Source: a virus. Taken from it: a DNA stretch of 64,000 bases. The translations under genes were made by a program, and so were the position numbers. The stretch covers positions 102,537 through 166,536 of IMG/VR virus record IMGVR_UViG_3300032294_002612. One strand, written 5' to 3'. This document shows positions 1 through 8,129 of this stretch, piece by piece; position 1 is the first letter of the stretch; each line of letters begins with the position of its first letter. The notes below the pieces were generated by a model. That model saw only the letters and a program-made list of their open reading frames with translations. It searched no databases and was not told where the DNA came from.

Positions 1-439
1 TTGTTTTTAAGTGTCCATTTTCTGCATTTATTTTACCCTGAGCTTTACCACCGAGAATACATATTTTGCTTCTGATCTTAGGATCAAAAAAAGCATTTGT
101 TTGGAGTTCTTTGCATTTTTTAGCAGACATCTTTCCAAAAAGAGTTCTTTGTTCTTTTGTTAAAGCTTTTGATATTCTTTGCATATGTCCAGACTCTTTA
201 TTCTTTTTACCCTGTACTTTACCGCCGAGTGAAGATAAAATTTGCGGCCCCCTAGGATCTTTTGATAAAAGATAATAAGCGCATAAATCTTCTTGTTTTC
301 CATATTTTTTATATAAATCTAGATGCGCTTTAGCATGTTGCTTTGGCGTTAATTCTATAATATTATCTGGAGTATCTTTTCCGCCCATATGTTTAGGAAT
401 TATATGATGTCTATGTACAAATTTTTTTAGTTTCTGCAT
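1..439 (-). CDS. HNH endonuclease, partial (3' end outside window)
   Basis: The frame is open from the ATG at 439 to the window edge, so the C-terminus is missing. The N-terminus carries an HNH-type core, HRHHIIPKHMGG followed by DNIIELTPKQHAKAH, the usual arrangement of a zinc/His nuclease with trailing N and H residues. Downstream are two copies of a GGKxQGKxNxExGH motif (about residues 68-83 and 130-146), a basic repeat that I infer contacts DNA. Such free-standing HNH genes are common in phage genomes as homing or packaging nucleases; a homing role is the more likely one because no terminase is adjacent. It starts 9 bases after the dCMP deaminase stop and is probably co-transcribed with it. 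Confidence 0.75.
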   Translation of the reverse strand, partial: MQKLKKFVHRHHIIPKHMGGKDTPDNIIELTPKQHAKAHLDLYKKYGKQEDLCAYYLLSKDPRGPQILSSLGGKVQGKKNKESGHMQRISKALTKEQRTLFGKMSAKKCKELQTNAFFDPKIRSKICILGGKAQGKINAENGHLKT

Positions 440-448
440 GAATGATAC

Positions 449-853
449 TTACACTTGAAATATAGGAATATCACATTGTTTTAAAAATTTAATACCAGAA
501 TCATCTCTATATATATATTTATAATAAACAATTTTAATACCAGATCCATGTATAGCTTTTGCACAAGCAATGCATGGCGCATGAGTTATAAACATGATAG
601 AATTTTCACCAGATTCTGTACTTTTGGCTAATTTAAAAATACAATTCATTTCAGCATGTGTTACTTCTGGTTTCGTATTATTATGTTCATCTTCACATGT
701 ATTATCCCACCCTTCTGGAGTACCATTATAACCAATAGAAATAATTCTATTATTTTTTACAACTACTGCTCCTACCTGAAGTCGTTTTGCGCTTGAAAGT
801 TTCGCAAAACGTTCGGCTACATCCATATAAGCTTGTATCCATTTATCTTTCAT
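449..853 (-). CDS. dCMP deaminase
   Basis: Deaminates dCMP to dUMP to feed dTTP synthesis during phage replication. The 134-residue protein has the zinc-binding deaminase signature: His66-Ala-Glu68 (Glu is the proton shuttle) and Pro93-Cys94-x-x-Cys97. The GAVVVKNNRIISIGYNG segment is the usual first strand and loop of ComEB/dCMP deaminases, and the length is typical of compact phage forms. It lies 1 base after the primase stop, in a cluster with dNMP kinase, which fits a nucleotide supply role. A related cytidine-type deaminase cannot be fully excluded, but the HAEMN and PCIAC pattern favours dCMP deaminase. Confidence 0.88.
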   Translation of the reverse strand: MKDKWIQAYMDVAERFAKLSSAKRLQVGAVVVKNNRIISIGYNGTPEGWDNTCEDEHNNTKPEVTHAEMNCIFKLAKSTESGENSIMFITHAPCIACAKAIHGSGIKIVYYKYIYRDDSGIKFLKQCDIPIFQV

Positions 854-854
854 A

Positions 855-1751
855 TTATAGTTGTGAATACCATTCTTTATTTTCTTCTATAGTTTGATCT
901 CCAAAATCATTCTTAAGTGGATGGTAAATATTAATTTGGGCGGGGTCAAAAAATCCGTCTATGAGTGTTGAGCGTATTTTCATAGCCGCTTTTTGCCCCG
1001 CCCTGTTTTCATCATTGTTGGTCGCAATGATGATACTATCAGGATCAAGGCGAATTATCGCTTTTAACAGGCCTCCACCAGCCTCAGTCCCGAAAGTTAT
1101 ACCAGTATTTTTAATTCCGCTCTCCCAAAGAGAGAGCATATCTCCAATACTCTCAACAAGAATTAATTGTTTAGATTCTCTGATAAATTTATGATTAAAT
1201 ATAAATGGATATGCCCATTCGTTTTTGCGGCCAATATGTTTCCATTTAATTTTTGATTTACCCGTTACGTCGCGGCCAGAAAATCCTTGAATTTTTTTGC
1301 GAGCATCAAAAATTGGAAATACATATCTTTGATACATTTTGCCCACCTCACAAAGACCACCCTCAAAAACTTTTAATGTTTCATCGCTAATTCCGCGACG
1401 ATTCCAATATGATCCATCTTGTTTCAAATCTACAATATCTTCTTGTGAATAATATTTGACACTTCTATTAAATGGGTCTTCTACATCGTTATTAAACCCT
1501 GTATAGTACTTTGCTTTATCTTCAAGAATTTGTTCTACTTGCTTAAGGTCTTTTAATTTAAGGGTTAGTTTAAGAAACTCCTCCAAAGAAAAAGAATGCC
1601 CCGTGACAAAATCTTTGACAATATTCGTCTGAAGATAAATAGCTACAGATCCAGGATCATCACCACCACGATAGCGAGCAGTACAAGTAAGATAACTACC
1701 ATAGTTCCTAGGATTACACCCAGCATCTTTTAAAAGTTCTAAAAGCCTCAT
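855..1751 (-). CDS. DNA primase (TOPRIM domain)
   Basis: DnaG-type primase, 298 residues, that makes RNA primers for replication. A TOPRIM core is visible: LILVESIGD with Glu200, then IIATNNDEN with Asp247, and a later KNDFGD motif (280-285). The central segment YVFPIFDARKKIQGFSGR (143-160) is the usual DnaG-type region before TOPRIM. The N-terminal zinc finger is degenerate: only Cys12 and Cys23 remain, so template recognition may differ from bacterial DnaG. The ATG overlaps the end of the helicase gene by 4 bases (ATGA), indicating translational coupling. Helicase and primase are separate proteins here, unlike T7 gp4. Confidence 0.85.
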   Translation of the reverse strand: MRLLELLKDAGCNPRNYGSYLTCTARYRGGDDPGSVAIYLQTNIVKDFVTGHSFSLEEFLKLTLKLKDLKQVEQILEDKAKYYTGFNNDVEDPFNRSVKYYSQEDIVDLKQDGSYWNRRGISDETLKVFEGGLCEVGKMYQRYVFPIFDARKKIQGFSGRDVTGKSKIKWKHIGRKNEWAYPFIFNHKFIRESKQLILVESIGDMLSLWESGIKNTGITFGTEAGGGLLKAIIRLDPDSIIIATNNDENRAGQKAAMKIRSTLIDGFFDPAQINIYHPLKNDFGDQTIEENKEWYSQL

Positions 1752-3220
1752 ATGATTTCTTCTTGAGCCTGATTATTTTCGCGGTCAAAGATATTCACAT
1801 TAACACCATTCTGATGATTTACGATATCTTGTAAAGTACCTTTTTCTTCTACATTAAAATTATCTACATTAAATGAAATAAAATTCTTACGATATACTGG
1901 ACGATTATTCTCAATTACTCTCACAAGATCATTGTGACCATGAGCATGCTGACCTTGATAGCGAGATGCAAGCTCAATCATTTTATGTGTTCCGAATTGA
2001 GCACCATCTTCGGCTTGTTCTTCAAGAGTTTTGCGCCTAAAAATCCCAACGTAAGCAGCAAACCATTGAAGACGGTCTGATTGGGCAATAGCACTAGAAT
2101 CGTCGGCTCCATTTTCGGCGCTACGATTCAATTGGCAAGCAGTAAGAATTGGAATATTCATACGAACAGAAAGCTCCTTAAGACGATCTACTTTATCACC
2201 GATAAGTTGATATTCCTGTTTACCTTTTTCTATTTCTCCTGTTAGTTTAATATAATCATAAACAACAATAGCGGGATTGCCACGCCCGACTTGTCCAAGA
2301 TACCAACGCTGAATAATTGATTCAATTTCCGCAATTGGTTTTCCTGCTACTTGCAAATGCTTTACTTTACCCTGTGCTTTCGCAAGCTCTGATTTCTTAC
2401 TATTCCATTTGGCCAGAAGTTCTTTATTGTTTCTGAACTGTCCTGTTTCAAGCCACCACATTGGAATACCAGTAATGCTACTAGCAATACGAAAACGAAT
2501 TACGTTTGTTTGCATTTCGGTATCCAAAATAAGAGCCTGCATATTTGGGTTAACTAGAGTTGCTTTGGAGCATATATCACTAAGAATAGTTGATTTGCCA
2601 TGTTTGGGGCGACTCACCCATGCATAAAGCTCTCCAGGCCTTAACCCGCCATACATTTTATTAAAAAGTTTATATGGGGTTAGATAACCAGTTTCGGTAA
2701 TAGGATTATTAGCCCTTTCTTCAACCATTTTTTCAATGTCTTGGAAAAGATCTTCTGGATTAGATTCTAAATCATAAGCAGTAATCTTATCGTTATACAT
2801 CTTGTCTGCGAATGAAATAATTTCATCTGGAGATTTGTCTCCAGAGTTCTCCATAGATTCTGCGATAAGAGAAGCTGTTTCTGCAATTTCGCGGCGAATT
2901 GTGATTGTTTTTAAATTTTTACAAGCATCAATCAAGGATTTTTGACTAATTTTAAGAAAAGCGATACTCTCAAGATAATCAAAAATATTAAAATCTTGTT
3001 TGAAATTAATACCCAAGTTTTTAATTTTCTCTCCGAGGATTACTGGGTCAAGAGGTTGACTCTTCATTATTTGACCTTTAATCACGCTAAAGATAGTTTT
3101 ATGGCCATTAGAGAAATCATTCTCATTAATAAAATGAGAAACCTCAAAGTATACCTGTGGATATTTAAGAAAACCAGCGAGAACGTGTTTTTCTATTTGT
3201 ACGCTACGAATAGAATTCAT
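1748..3220 (-). CDS. Replicative DNA helicase (DnaB family)
   Basis: Hexameric 5'-3' helicase of the replication fork, 490 residues. The N-terminal domain (about 1-150) matches the DnaB primase-interacting domain (EKHVLAGFLKYPQVY). The RecA-like domain has Walker A at 204-211, written RPKHGKST instead of the usual RPxxGKT/S with Gly, a DTEM motif at 233-236, Walker B around YDYIKL (321-326) and a CQLNR motif (362-366). The C-terminal tail after residue 440 is Asn-rich. The gene follows dNMP kinase by one base and overlaps primase, so the three form one unit served by the promoter at 3825-3853. Confidence 0.9.
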   Translation of the reverse strand: MNSIRSVQIEKHVLAGFLKYPQVYFEVSHFINENDFSNGHKTIFSVIKGQIMKSQPLDPVILGEKIKNLGINFKQDFNIFDYLESIAFLKISQKSLIDACKNLKTITIRREIAETASLIAESMENSGDKSPDEIISFADKMYNDKITAYDLESNPEDLFQDIEKMVEERANNPITETGYLTPYKLFNKMYGGLRPGELYAWVSRPKHGKSTILSDICSKATLVNPNMQALILDTEMQTNVIRFRIASSITGIPMWWLETGQFRNNKELLAKWNSKKSELAKAQGKVKHLQVAGKPIAEIESIIQRWYLGQVGRGNPAIVVYDYIKLTGEIEKGKQEYQLIGDKVDRLKELSVRMNIPILTACQLNRSAENGADDSSAIAQSDRLQWFAAYVGIFRRKTLEEQAEDGAQFGTHKMIELASRYQGQHAHGHNDLVRVIENNRPVYRKNFISFNVDNFNVEEKGTLQDIVNHQNGVNVNIFDRENNQAQEEII

Positions 3221-3221
3221 A

Positions 3222-3818
3222 TTAAATTTTATCTTTAATTACTGCATTAAAAGCTTTTTCTGCAAACTCTCTCATATTATTTTGTTTATGATCATCAGTA
3301 AAAGTTGGCCAAACAATTTTGTAATCTGCGCTATTTTGGATAATTGAGTCATTGATAGACTCATCCATATTTGCAGGAGGCACTATTTCACCATTAATTG
3401 CAATTCTTTGCAAGTGAATAAGAATATTATTAGGTTTTGTTTTTAACCAACTGACCTCATCTTCATCATATTGCTGGTAACGAACATCTGGAATAATACA
3501 CACATCTGGTTGATAATGATTAACTCTTTCGTCCAAAAGATTTGTCCAATATTTTCCTTCTGTTTGTTGGCGTTTTACTTTGCCATACCAAACTAGAAAC
3601 TCACGAAAGGTTGCTTTTTCCTCATTATTATCTGTAAATACGTTTAGGCCAAGATATTGTTGAATAAAGTCTTTACAGTCTTCTTTTAAAGGTTGTGCTA
3701 AAGAAGTCCTATAAATTGTCTTGCCTTTATAAGATCTGATTAAATTTTCGATCTCTAATGCGAGACTATCTTTGCCAGATCTAGCGACCCCAGCTATGCC
3801 AATATACAATACGCTCAT
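3222..3818 (-). CDS. Deoxynucleoside monophosphate kinase
   Basis: Phosphorylates dNMPs to dNDPs, recycling host DNA breakdown products for phage replication. The 198-residue protein opens with a P-loop GVARSGKDS (10-18). The segments FREFLVWYGKVKRQ, YWTNLLDERV and IIPDVRYQQ are the signature of phage dNMP kinases of the T4 gp1 type, where the DVRY region follows the second core strand. The ATG at 3818 is preceded by only 6 bases and then a -10-like hexamer, so the mRNA may be leaderless. It heads the dNMP kinase, helicase, primase, deaminase, HNH run. Confidence 0.82.
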   Translation of the reverse strand: MSVLYIGIAGVARSGKDSLALEIENLIRSYKGKTIYRTSLAQPLKEDCKDFIQQYLGLNVFTDNNEEKATFREFLVWYGKVKRQQTEGKYWTNLLDERVNHYQPDVCIIPDVRYQQYDEDEVSWLKTKPNNILIHLQRIAINGEIVPPANMDESINDSIIQNSADYKIVWPTFTDDHKQNNMREFAEKAFNAVIKDKI

Positions 3819-3824
3819 CCGTAT

Positions 3825-3853
3825 ATGATAGCGAATCTTAATTTAATATTCAA
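3825..3853 (-). promoter_or_regulatory. sigma70-like promoter, dNMP kinase operon
   Basis: Read on the minus strand: TTGAAT, 17 bases, TATCAT, 6 bases, then the ATG at 3818. Both hexamers match the sigma70 consensus in at least four of six positions and the spacing is ideal. The expected start of transcription falls on or within a base or two of the ATG, implying a leaderless message. It lies in one of the few real gaps of this block. Confidence 0.5.
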
Positions 3854-3854
3854 G

Positions 3855-4268
3855 CTAAATTTCTATATCAAATTTTTCTTTTATCCATTCTGGGGATAAA
3901 TTGATAAGTTCATTTTCAAATATTTCAATGATACGAAATCCATTCATTTCTAACCATTGGTATTTTTGTAAATCTCTTTTAACGCTATTTTTAAATCCAG
4001 TTTTTGTTTTATGAAAATGTTTCACAAATTTATCGTGTTGAAGGCCATGTGTTTCTACTGCAATTTTTTTTGTGAAATTTATCAAATCGCATTTCATACG
4101 CGTTCCAAAAACTGGAAATTCTTCTACGACAACATGTGTTCGCCAACAATCTTCAAAGAATTTTTTTACATTAAATTGGACTTTACTCTTACAGGGTTTG
4201 TCCCAATTAACTAAAAATTTGTTAATTGTTTTATTTACTTCTTTACCAAAGATATTTTTAAATTTCAT
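3855..4268 (-). CDS. PD-(D/E)XK-like nuclease, putative
   Basis: 137 residues, no certain family. The central part looks like a Vsr/DUF559-type restriction-endonuclease fold: RMKCDLINF with Asp61 on a strand, then KIAVETHGLQHD with Glu72 and His74/His78, then KRDLQKYQWLEMNGFRIIEIFENEL, the helix-strand ending typical of this fold where the strand after the helix returns to the core. The usual ExK is replaced by ExH, as is common in Vsr-like enzymes. It shares one base with the upstream gene. A role in DNA repair, recombination or host DNA degradation is inference only. Confidence 0.5.
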   Translation of the reverse strand: MKFKNIFGKEVNKTINKFLVNWDKPCKSKVQFNVKKFFEDCWRTHVVVEEFPVFGTRMKCDLINFTKKIAVETHGLQHDKFVKHFHKTKTGFKNSVKRDLQKYQWLEMNGFRIIEIFENELINLSPEWIKEKFDIEI

Positions 4269-4609
4269 TAATAACCAATTTTAATTTCAATTCCAGTAGA
4301 ATTAAAGAATTTTTTTTGTAACGCTTGCTTTTTTATAAATCTTTCGTAATTTGATTTATCAACTTCTGCGCCAAGACACGGGGCAAGTTTTACCGCGTCC
4401 ACTAAGTTAAAAGTATTCAAATTTGCTTTTTTTAAATCTTTATATTCTTGAGAAGACTCAATTTCTAAAAACTCGTACAAACCAATTTGAGAAATTATTG
4501 TTTCTTTACATAAGTTATAATTTTGTTTAATCCCATTTTTATCAGATTTTATTTCTAATATCGACAAATAGTCAAACGCATAACTTTCATCTACTAATAA
4601 ATTAATCAT
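4268..4609 (-). CDS. Hypothetical protein
   Basis: 113 residues, not recognised. It is soluble, lysine-rich and mostly helical by composition, beginning with INLLVDESYAFDYLSILEIK. It sits between the sugar cassette and the nuclease-like gene, starts 5 bases after the methyltransferase stop and overlaps the next gene by one base, so translation is coupled. No signal peptide, membrane segment or metal-binding motif is visible. Confidence 0.6.
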   Translation of the reverse strand: MINLLVDESYAFDYLSILEIKSDKNGIKQNYNLCKETIISQIGLYEFLEIESSQEYKDLKKANLNTFNLVDAVKLAPCLGAEVDKSNYERFIKKQALQKKFFNSTGIEIKIGY

Positions 4610-4614
4610 ATGAA

Positions 4615-5247
4615 TTAAATATTTACAGAAATATGTGGCGGAATATTTTTAAAAATTTCTTCATGTCTTGGCCAAAACATTTCGCTATAATTCCAGTCCT
4701 TGTTTTTTAAAACAAAAACATTTTGATAAAATGCTTTGTCATGATATCTTATGTCTATAATTTCAAAAGCTAATTGTTTTAAAAAAATATTAAAATTTTC
4801 TTTTGGATATAGCAAAGTTGGGTAAATTGTATTATGTGTTGTATTTTCATGTGGTATGCTTAAATATAATAACCCGTTTTGTTTTAAAATATTTTTTATT
4901 TCTAATAAACAATTATATGGATTACTTAAATGCTCTAAGGTTTCGAAGCACAAAGCAGTATCAAAAAAATTTTGTTTGTCAATTTTAAAATTATCTAAAT
5001 CAACTTTTTCATAATTAAAAATTGGATTATCGATATCCGCCCCATCAAATCCATAATAATTTTTTTGTATATCTGGATTTAATCTATTATAAATAAAACC
5101 TAATCCACATCCAATATCGGCAATTTTTTGGTTGGTAAGTTGGTTTAAATTTAAATCTTCAATAAGAAAATCTAGCCTTGGTTTATGCGAACGTTCATAT
5201 TCTTCATATGAATGACCGTGTGTTTTATAAAAATTATTGTATTCCAT
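4615..5247 (-). CDS. Class I SAM-dependent methyltransferase
   Basis: 210-residue methyltransferase of the type 11/23 group. Motif I is IADIGCGLGFIYNRL (about 42-56), an acidic residue follows the second strand (YGFDGADID), and DTALCFETLEHLSNP corresponds to motif IV and the post-motif helix. This subgroup usually modifies small molecules, lipids or sugars rather than DNA. It is the last gene of the sugar cassette and overlaps the GT17 gene by 14 bases, so a substrate made by the neighbouring glycosyltransferases is likely but inferred. Confidence 0.75.
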   Translation of the reverse strand: MEYNNFYKTHGHSYEEYERSHKPRLDFLIEDLNLNQLTNQKIADIGCGLGFIYNRLNPDIQKNYYGFDGADIDNPIFNYEKVDLDNFKIDKQNFFDTALCFETLEHLSNPYNCLLEIKNILKQNGLLYLSIPHENTTHNTIYPTLLYPKENFNIFLKQLAFEIIDIRYHDKAFYQNVFVLKNKDWNYSEMFWPRHEEIFKNIPPHISVNI

Positions 5248-6043
5248 ATAATAAATATTTGTATATTTCTTTATTCTTAATAATATATTCAGGCAAATAA
5301 TTCTTTATATCTATTTTTTTTAATTTAATTGAATTATTTTGGAGGTCGTCTGAGAAGATAAATGACCCCCCATCTTTAATTTTATTGTCAAATTCTTCAA
5401 AAAATTTCTCTTTTGTTGGTAATAAATTCTTATTTAATGGCTCAATACAGGATAAATATTTTTGATATACAATTTCTTTACCACCTTGGTAGCCTAAATG
5501 CCAACCAGAATCTTTAATATAAATAACATGGTCTTTGATATTTCTTAAATCTTGTGGAGAATAACCATGTAAATTTTTAAATTTACTAAAAATTGTTCCT
5601 ATCCATTTTTTATCTACAGTTATTAAATTTAAGTAAAAAACAAAATAATTCATATCTACTGATAAAAATTTGTGTTGATCAAGCAGGACATCTAAATCTT
5701 TAATAATAGTTGGGTTCCAAATTTCGTCTACATCAGAGATTGCGATAATATCATTAATTGTTAAGTTTAATTTCTCAATACCACGTTGGATACAATTTCT
5801 TTGAAAATTTTCCATTGCCCAGCCATTTTCTTCTGGATATTCTTCAATTTTTATGTGAATAATTTTATCTAAAAATTTTGAATATCTATGCTTATTTTCT
5901 TCAAAATAAAATGGTTTATCGATTTTAGATTGAGTTTTAGAGGCCTCAACAAGAATAAATTTATCTACAACGCCATCTAAAACATTTAAACGTATTTCTA
6001 AAACATCAAGCTCATTAAAAAATGGAAAACAATCAATAATCAT
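5234..6043 (-). CDS. Glycosyltransferase family 17-like
   Basis: 269 residues from the ATG at 6043, which begins MIIDCFPFFNELDVLEIR, the characteristic N-terminus of GT17 proteins (relatives of MGAT3 N-acetylglucosaminyltransferase). Other family hallmarks are GVVDKFILVEASKT, ENGWAMENFQRNCIQRGI and DIIAISDVDEIWNP, where the SDVDEI segment is the metal-nucleotide-sugar binding DxD. A further in-frame ATG at 6064 would add seven residues but increase the overlap with the upstream gene from 11 to 32 bases. It probably adds a hexose or N-acetylhexosamine to a glycan; the acceptor is unknown. Confidence 0.78.
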   Translation of the reverse strand: MIIDCFPFFNELDVLEIRLNVLDGVVDKFILVEASKTQSKIDKPFYFEENKHRYSKFLDKIIHIKIEEYPEENGWAMENFQRNCIQRGIEKLNLTINDIIAISDVDEIWNPTIIKDLDVLLDQHKFLSVDMNYFVFYLNLITVDKKWIGTIFSKFKNLHGYSPQDLRNIKDHVIYIKDSGWHLGYQGGKEIVYQKYLSCIEPLNKNLLPTKEKFFEEFDNKIKDGGSFIFSDDLQNNSIKLKKIDIKNYLPEYIIKNKEIYKYLLYGIQ

Positions 6044-6770
6044 ATTCTTTATATCTATTAACATTATTTAAATCAAAAGATGATGGATAATTTTTTGAGG
6101 TTTCTTCTACATAACTATCTATAAAAAAAGCCGTTCTATACCCAATACTGCAATATCTTACTGCGTAATCAGTTTCTGCTGTTGGTGGGGATCCATCGTG
6201 CGATAATTTTGGCAAAGAGTTTACATAGCCAATATTTTTAAAACAAGACTCGATATCAATTATACATTGCCTAAAAGTAAAAGAAGGCCATTCATTTTTA
6301 TTCTCATATGTATGAATATAATATTTTTCATTATTTACTGAATGAATATTTTTACTCTCAATTTGAAAAAGTTGTTTTCCAGAGCTGCTTAAGTCTAAGC
6401 ATACTCTTTTAATATTTTGATGTAAAGACATTATTTCAATGGAATTTTTGATAAAATTACCATTTTTTATAAATTTCCAATCATCTTCAATTGCTATTGC
6501 ATATTTAGTATGACATAAATCATAGAAAATATTTAAACTAGATGCTTGTCCTTTTATATAATTTTTCGCTACAATTAAATTGGGTAGTGAAACTTGAGAA
6601 GCAAGTTCAGTAATTTTATAACGGTCCTCTTGTGAAGAATTATCATCTATTATAATAAATGATTCTATTAAATTTTTATCATCACATTTATCCCAAAATG
6701 ATTTAAATGTTTGTTCAAATAATTCAAATCTTTTACATGACAAAAAATATGCTGTAACTTTATCATTCAT
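6033..6770 (-). CDS. Glycosyltransferase, family 2-like
   Basis: 245 residues with a GT-A fold pattern: TAYFLSCKRFELFEQTFKSF at the N-terminus, FIIIDDNSSQEDR as the nucleotide-binding strand and turn, and YAIAIEDDWKFI as the DxD-like metal site. The C-terminal half (SLPKLSHDGSPPTAETDYAVRYCSIGYRTAFF) includes an acidic residue suitable as base. Transfers a sugar from a nucleotide donor; acceptor and linkage unknown. It overlaps both neighbours (4 and 11 bases), which fits a single polycistronic sugar cassette. Confidence 0.72.
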   Translation of the reverse strand: MNDKVTAYFLSCKRFELFEQTFKSFWDKCDDKNLIESFIIIDDNSSQEDRYKITELASQVSLPNLIVAKNYIKGQASSLNIFYDLCHTKYAIAIEDDWKFIKNGNFIKNSIEIMSLHQNIKRVCLDLSSSGKQLFQIESKNIHSVNNEKYYIHTYENKNEWPSFTFRQCIIDIESCFKNIGYVNSLPKLSHDGSPPTAETDYAVRYCSIGYRTAFFIDSYVEETSKNYPSSFDLNNVNRYKEYDY

Positions 6771-7297
6771 TTCTCAAAAATAAAATCTTCATGTTGATTT
6801 GTTATTTTATAATTATTTTTAGACATCCAATCCATAATCTCATCAAAATAAGGATTCTTATATTTCACTCCAAAACTATACATTTCTACAATAATTTGTT
6901 TAGGCCGACTGATTAAATTTTTTATTATATCAAATTCTGATCCTTCGGTATCTAACAACAGTATATCTATGAACCCGTCATCAAAATCTTTAATATCTCT
7001 AATTTGAATTTTTTCTTTTTGTAATTGTTCTTCCGCCAAAATATTTGCTGTTTTTTCTGGTGACTGTGCGCCTTCTAAAAAAGAAGATCCACGAGCTATA
7101 TATAAATACGACTCTTTATTTTCTGATCCAAGTGCAATATTAAACAATTTAAAATTAGAGTGTTTACCAAGATTTTCTTCTATTTGTTTGAATGATATTG
7201 GGTTTGGTTCAAATAAATAACATTCTATATCTGTATTAATATAGTTTAATGTTCTACATTGATTAAATTCTCCGACTCCAATTTCAAATATTTTCAT
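6767..7297 (-). CDS. FkbM family methyltransferase (1)
   Basis: 176 residues from the ATG at 7297, which begins MKIFEIGVGEFNQC and so places the first strand and SAM loop at the N-terminus. A TTG at 7324 would add nine residues without homology to the fold. CYLFEPNPISFKQIEENL and DILLLDTEGSEFDIIKNL are the FkbM hallmarks (acidic ribose binder, then DTEGxE). FkbM enzymes O-methylate sugars and polyketides. It is the shortest of three FkbM-like genes in this cassette. The product is probably cytoplasmic and acts on a glycan or nucleotide sugar (inference). Confidence 0.75.
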   Translation of the reverse strand: MKIFEIGVGEFNQCRTLNYINTDIECYLFEPNPISFKQIEENLGKHSNFKLFNIALGSENKESYLYIARGSSFLEGAQSPEKTANILAEEQLQKEKIQIRDIKDFDDGFIDILLLDTEGSEFDIIKNLISRPKQIIVEMYSFGVKYKNPYFDEIMDWMSKNNYKITNQHEDFIFEK

Positions 7298-7324
7298 ATT
7301 AATATTATATAACTTTTCAGCCAA

Positions 7325-8128
7325 TTAACATATATTTTTTATAGCTTCTTCAATTAAATCTTCTTTGATATTATTGACACTTACATCTTCGAAATAAATA
7401 CTATTTGGATTTGTAGGCTGCCAATTTTTAGACGTTGTTACTCCATGTTCTATATAATAATGCGAATTATATAAACCAAGCGTGGGAAATTTATAACCAG
7501 ATGCAATCCAAGCCATAGCAGAATCTATTGTAATTAACATTTTACATCCAAGCATTATTCTAATTGCATCAAAAAATTTACCATCAAAATAATCAAAATG
7601 TTCAAAAGGATATTGAAAAAATAATGGTTTAAATCCTAATTTAATAATTAAATTTGTAATTTTTTTTATTTTTTCAATATTTAAACTTTTTTTATGTATA
7701 TCTGTTGCTCCCGTATGGCAAATAGCTATATGTTTATCATAATTACTAGGGATATTAAAATATTGGTTGAGTTCTATTTGAGAGTCTACCGGATTTAAAT
7801 TATGAACTTCGCACATTTCAATAGTTTGATGATGATATTTTTGCCAACCAGGTCTTGGCCCAATCATTGGATCGTAAATAATATCATATTTATTATTTAA
7901 TAAATAATTTTTATAATCTTCAGTTGGCCAATTATCATTATAGCCATCCCACACTTTAAACTCATCGATATACTTATTATTATAAAAGATTTCTTTAATT
8001 CCTTCGTATCGTTTAGATAAATTAAAAGTAAAATATGAATTTGGATATGTATTTTTAAATGCTTTTGCGGCAACTAAATTTATACACAAATCACCATATT
8101 GACCTAAATTAAAACCAATTGCTTTCAT
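7325..8128 (-). CDS. Glycosyltransferase, GT9-like (1)
   Basis: 267 residues resembling the heptosyltransferase superfamily (GT-B fold). The N-terminus GFNLGQYGDLCINLVAAKAF matches the GDxxxxxPxxxxL start of GT9 enzymes. The C-terminal domain has AICHTGATDIHKKSL, GFKPLFFQYPFEHF and MLITIDSAMAWIASGYKFPTLGLY, the strand-loop that binds the nucleotide sugar. It is short for the family (usually 320-360). One base separates it from the next GT9-like gene. Heptose as donor should not be assumed; no heptose pathway genes are visible. Confidence 0.68.
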   Translation of the reverse strand: MKAIGFNLGQYGDLCINLVAAKAFKNTYPNSYFTFNLSKRYEGIKEIFYNNKYIDEFKVWDGYNDNWPTEDYKNYLLNNKYDIIYDPMIGPRPGWQKYHHQTIEMCEVHNLNPVDSQIELNQYFNIPSNYDKHIAICHTGATDIHKKSLNIEKIKKITNLIIKLGFKPLFFQYPFEHFDYFDGKFFDAIRIMLGCKMLITIDSAMAWIASGYKFPTLGLYNSHYYIEHGVTTSKNWQPTNPNSIYFEDVSVNNIKEDLIEEAIKNIC

Positions 8129-8129
8129 T

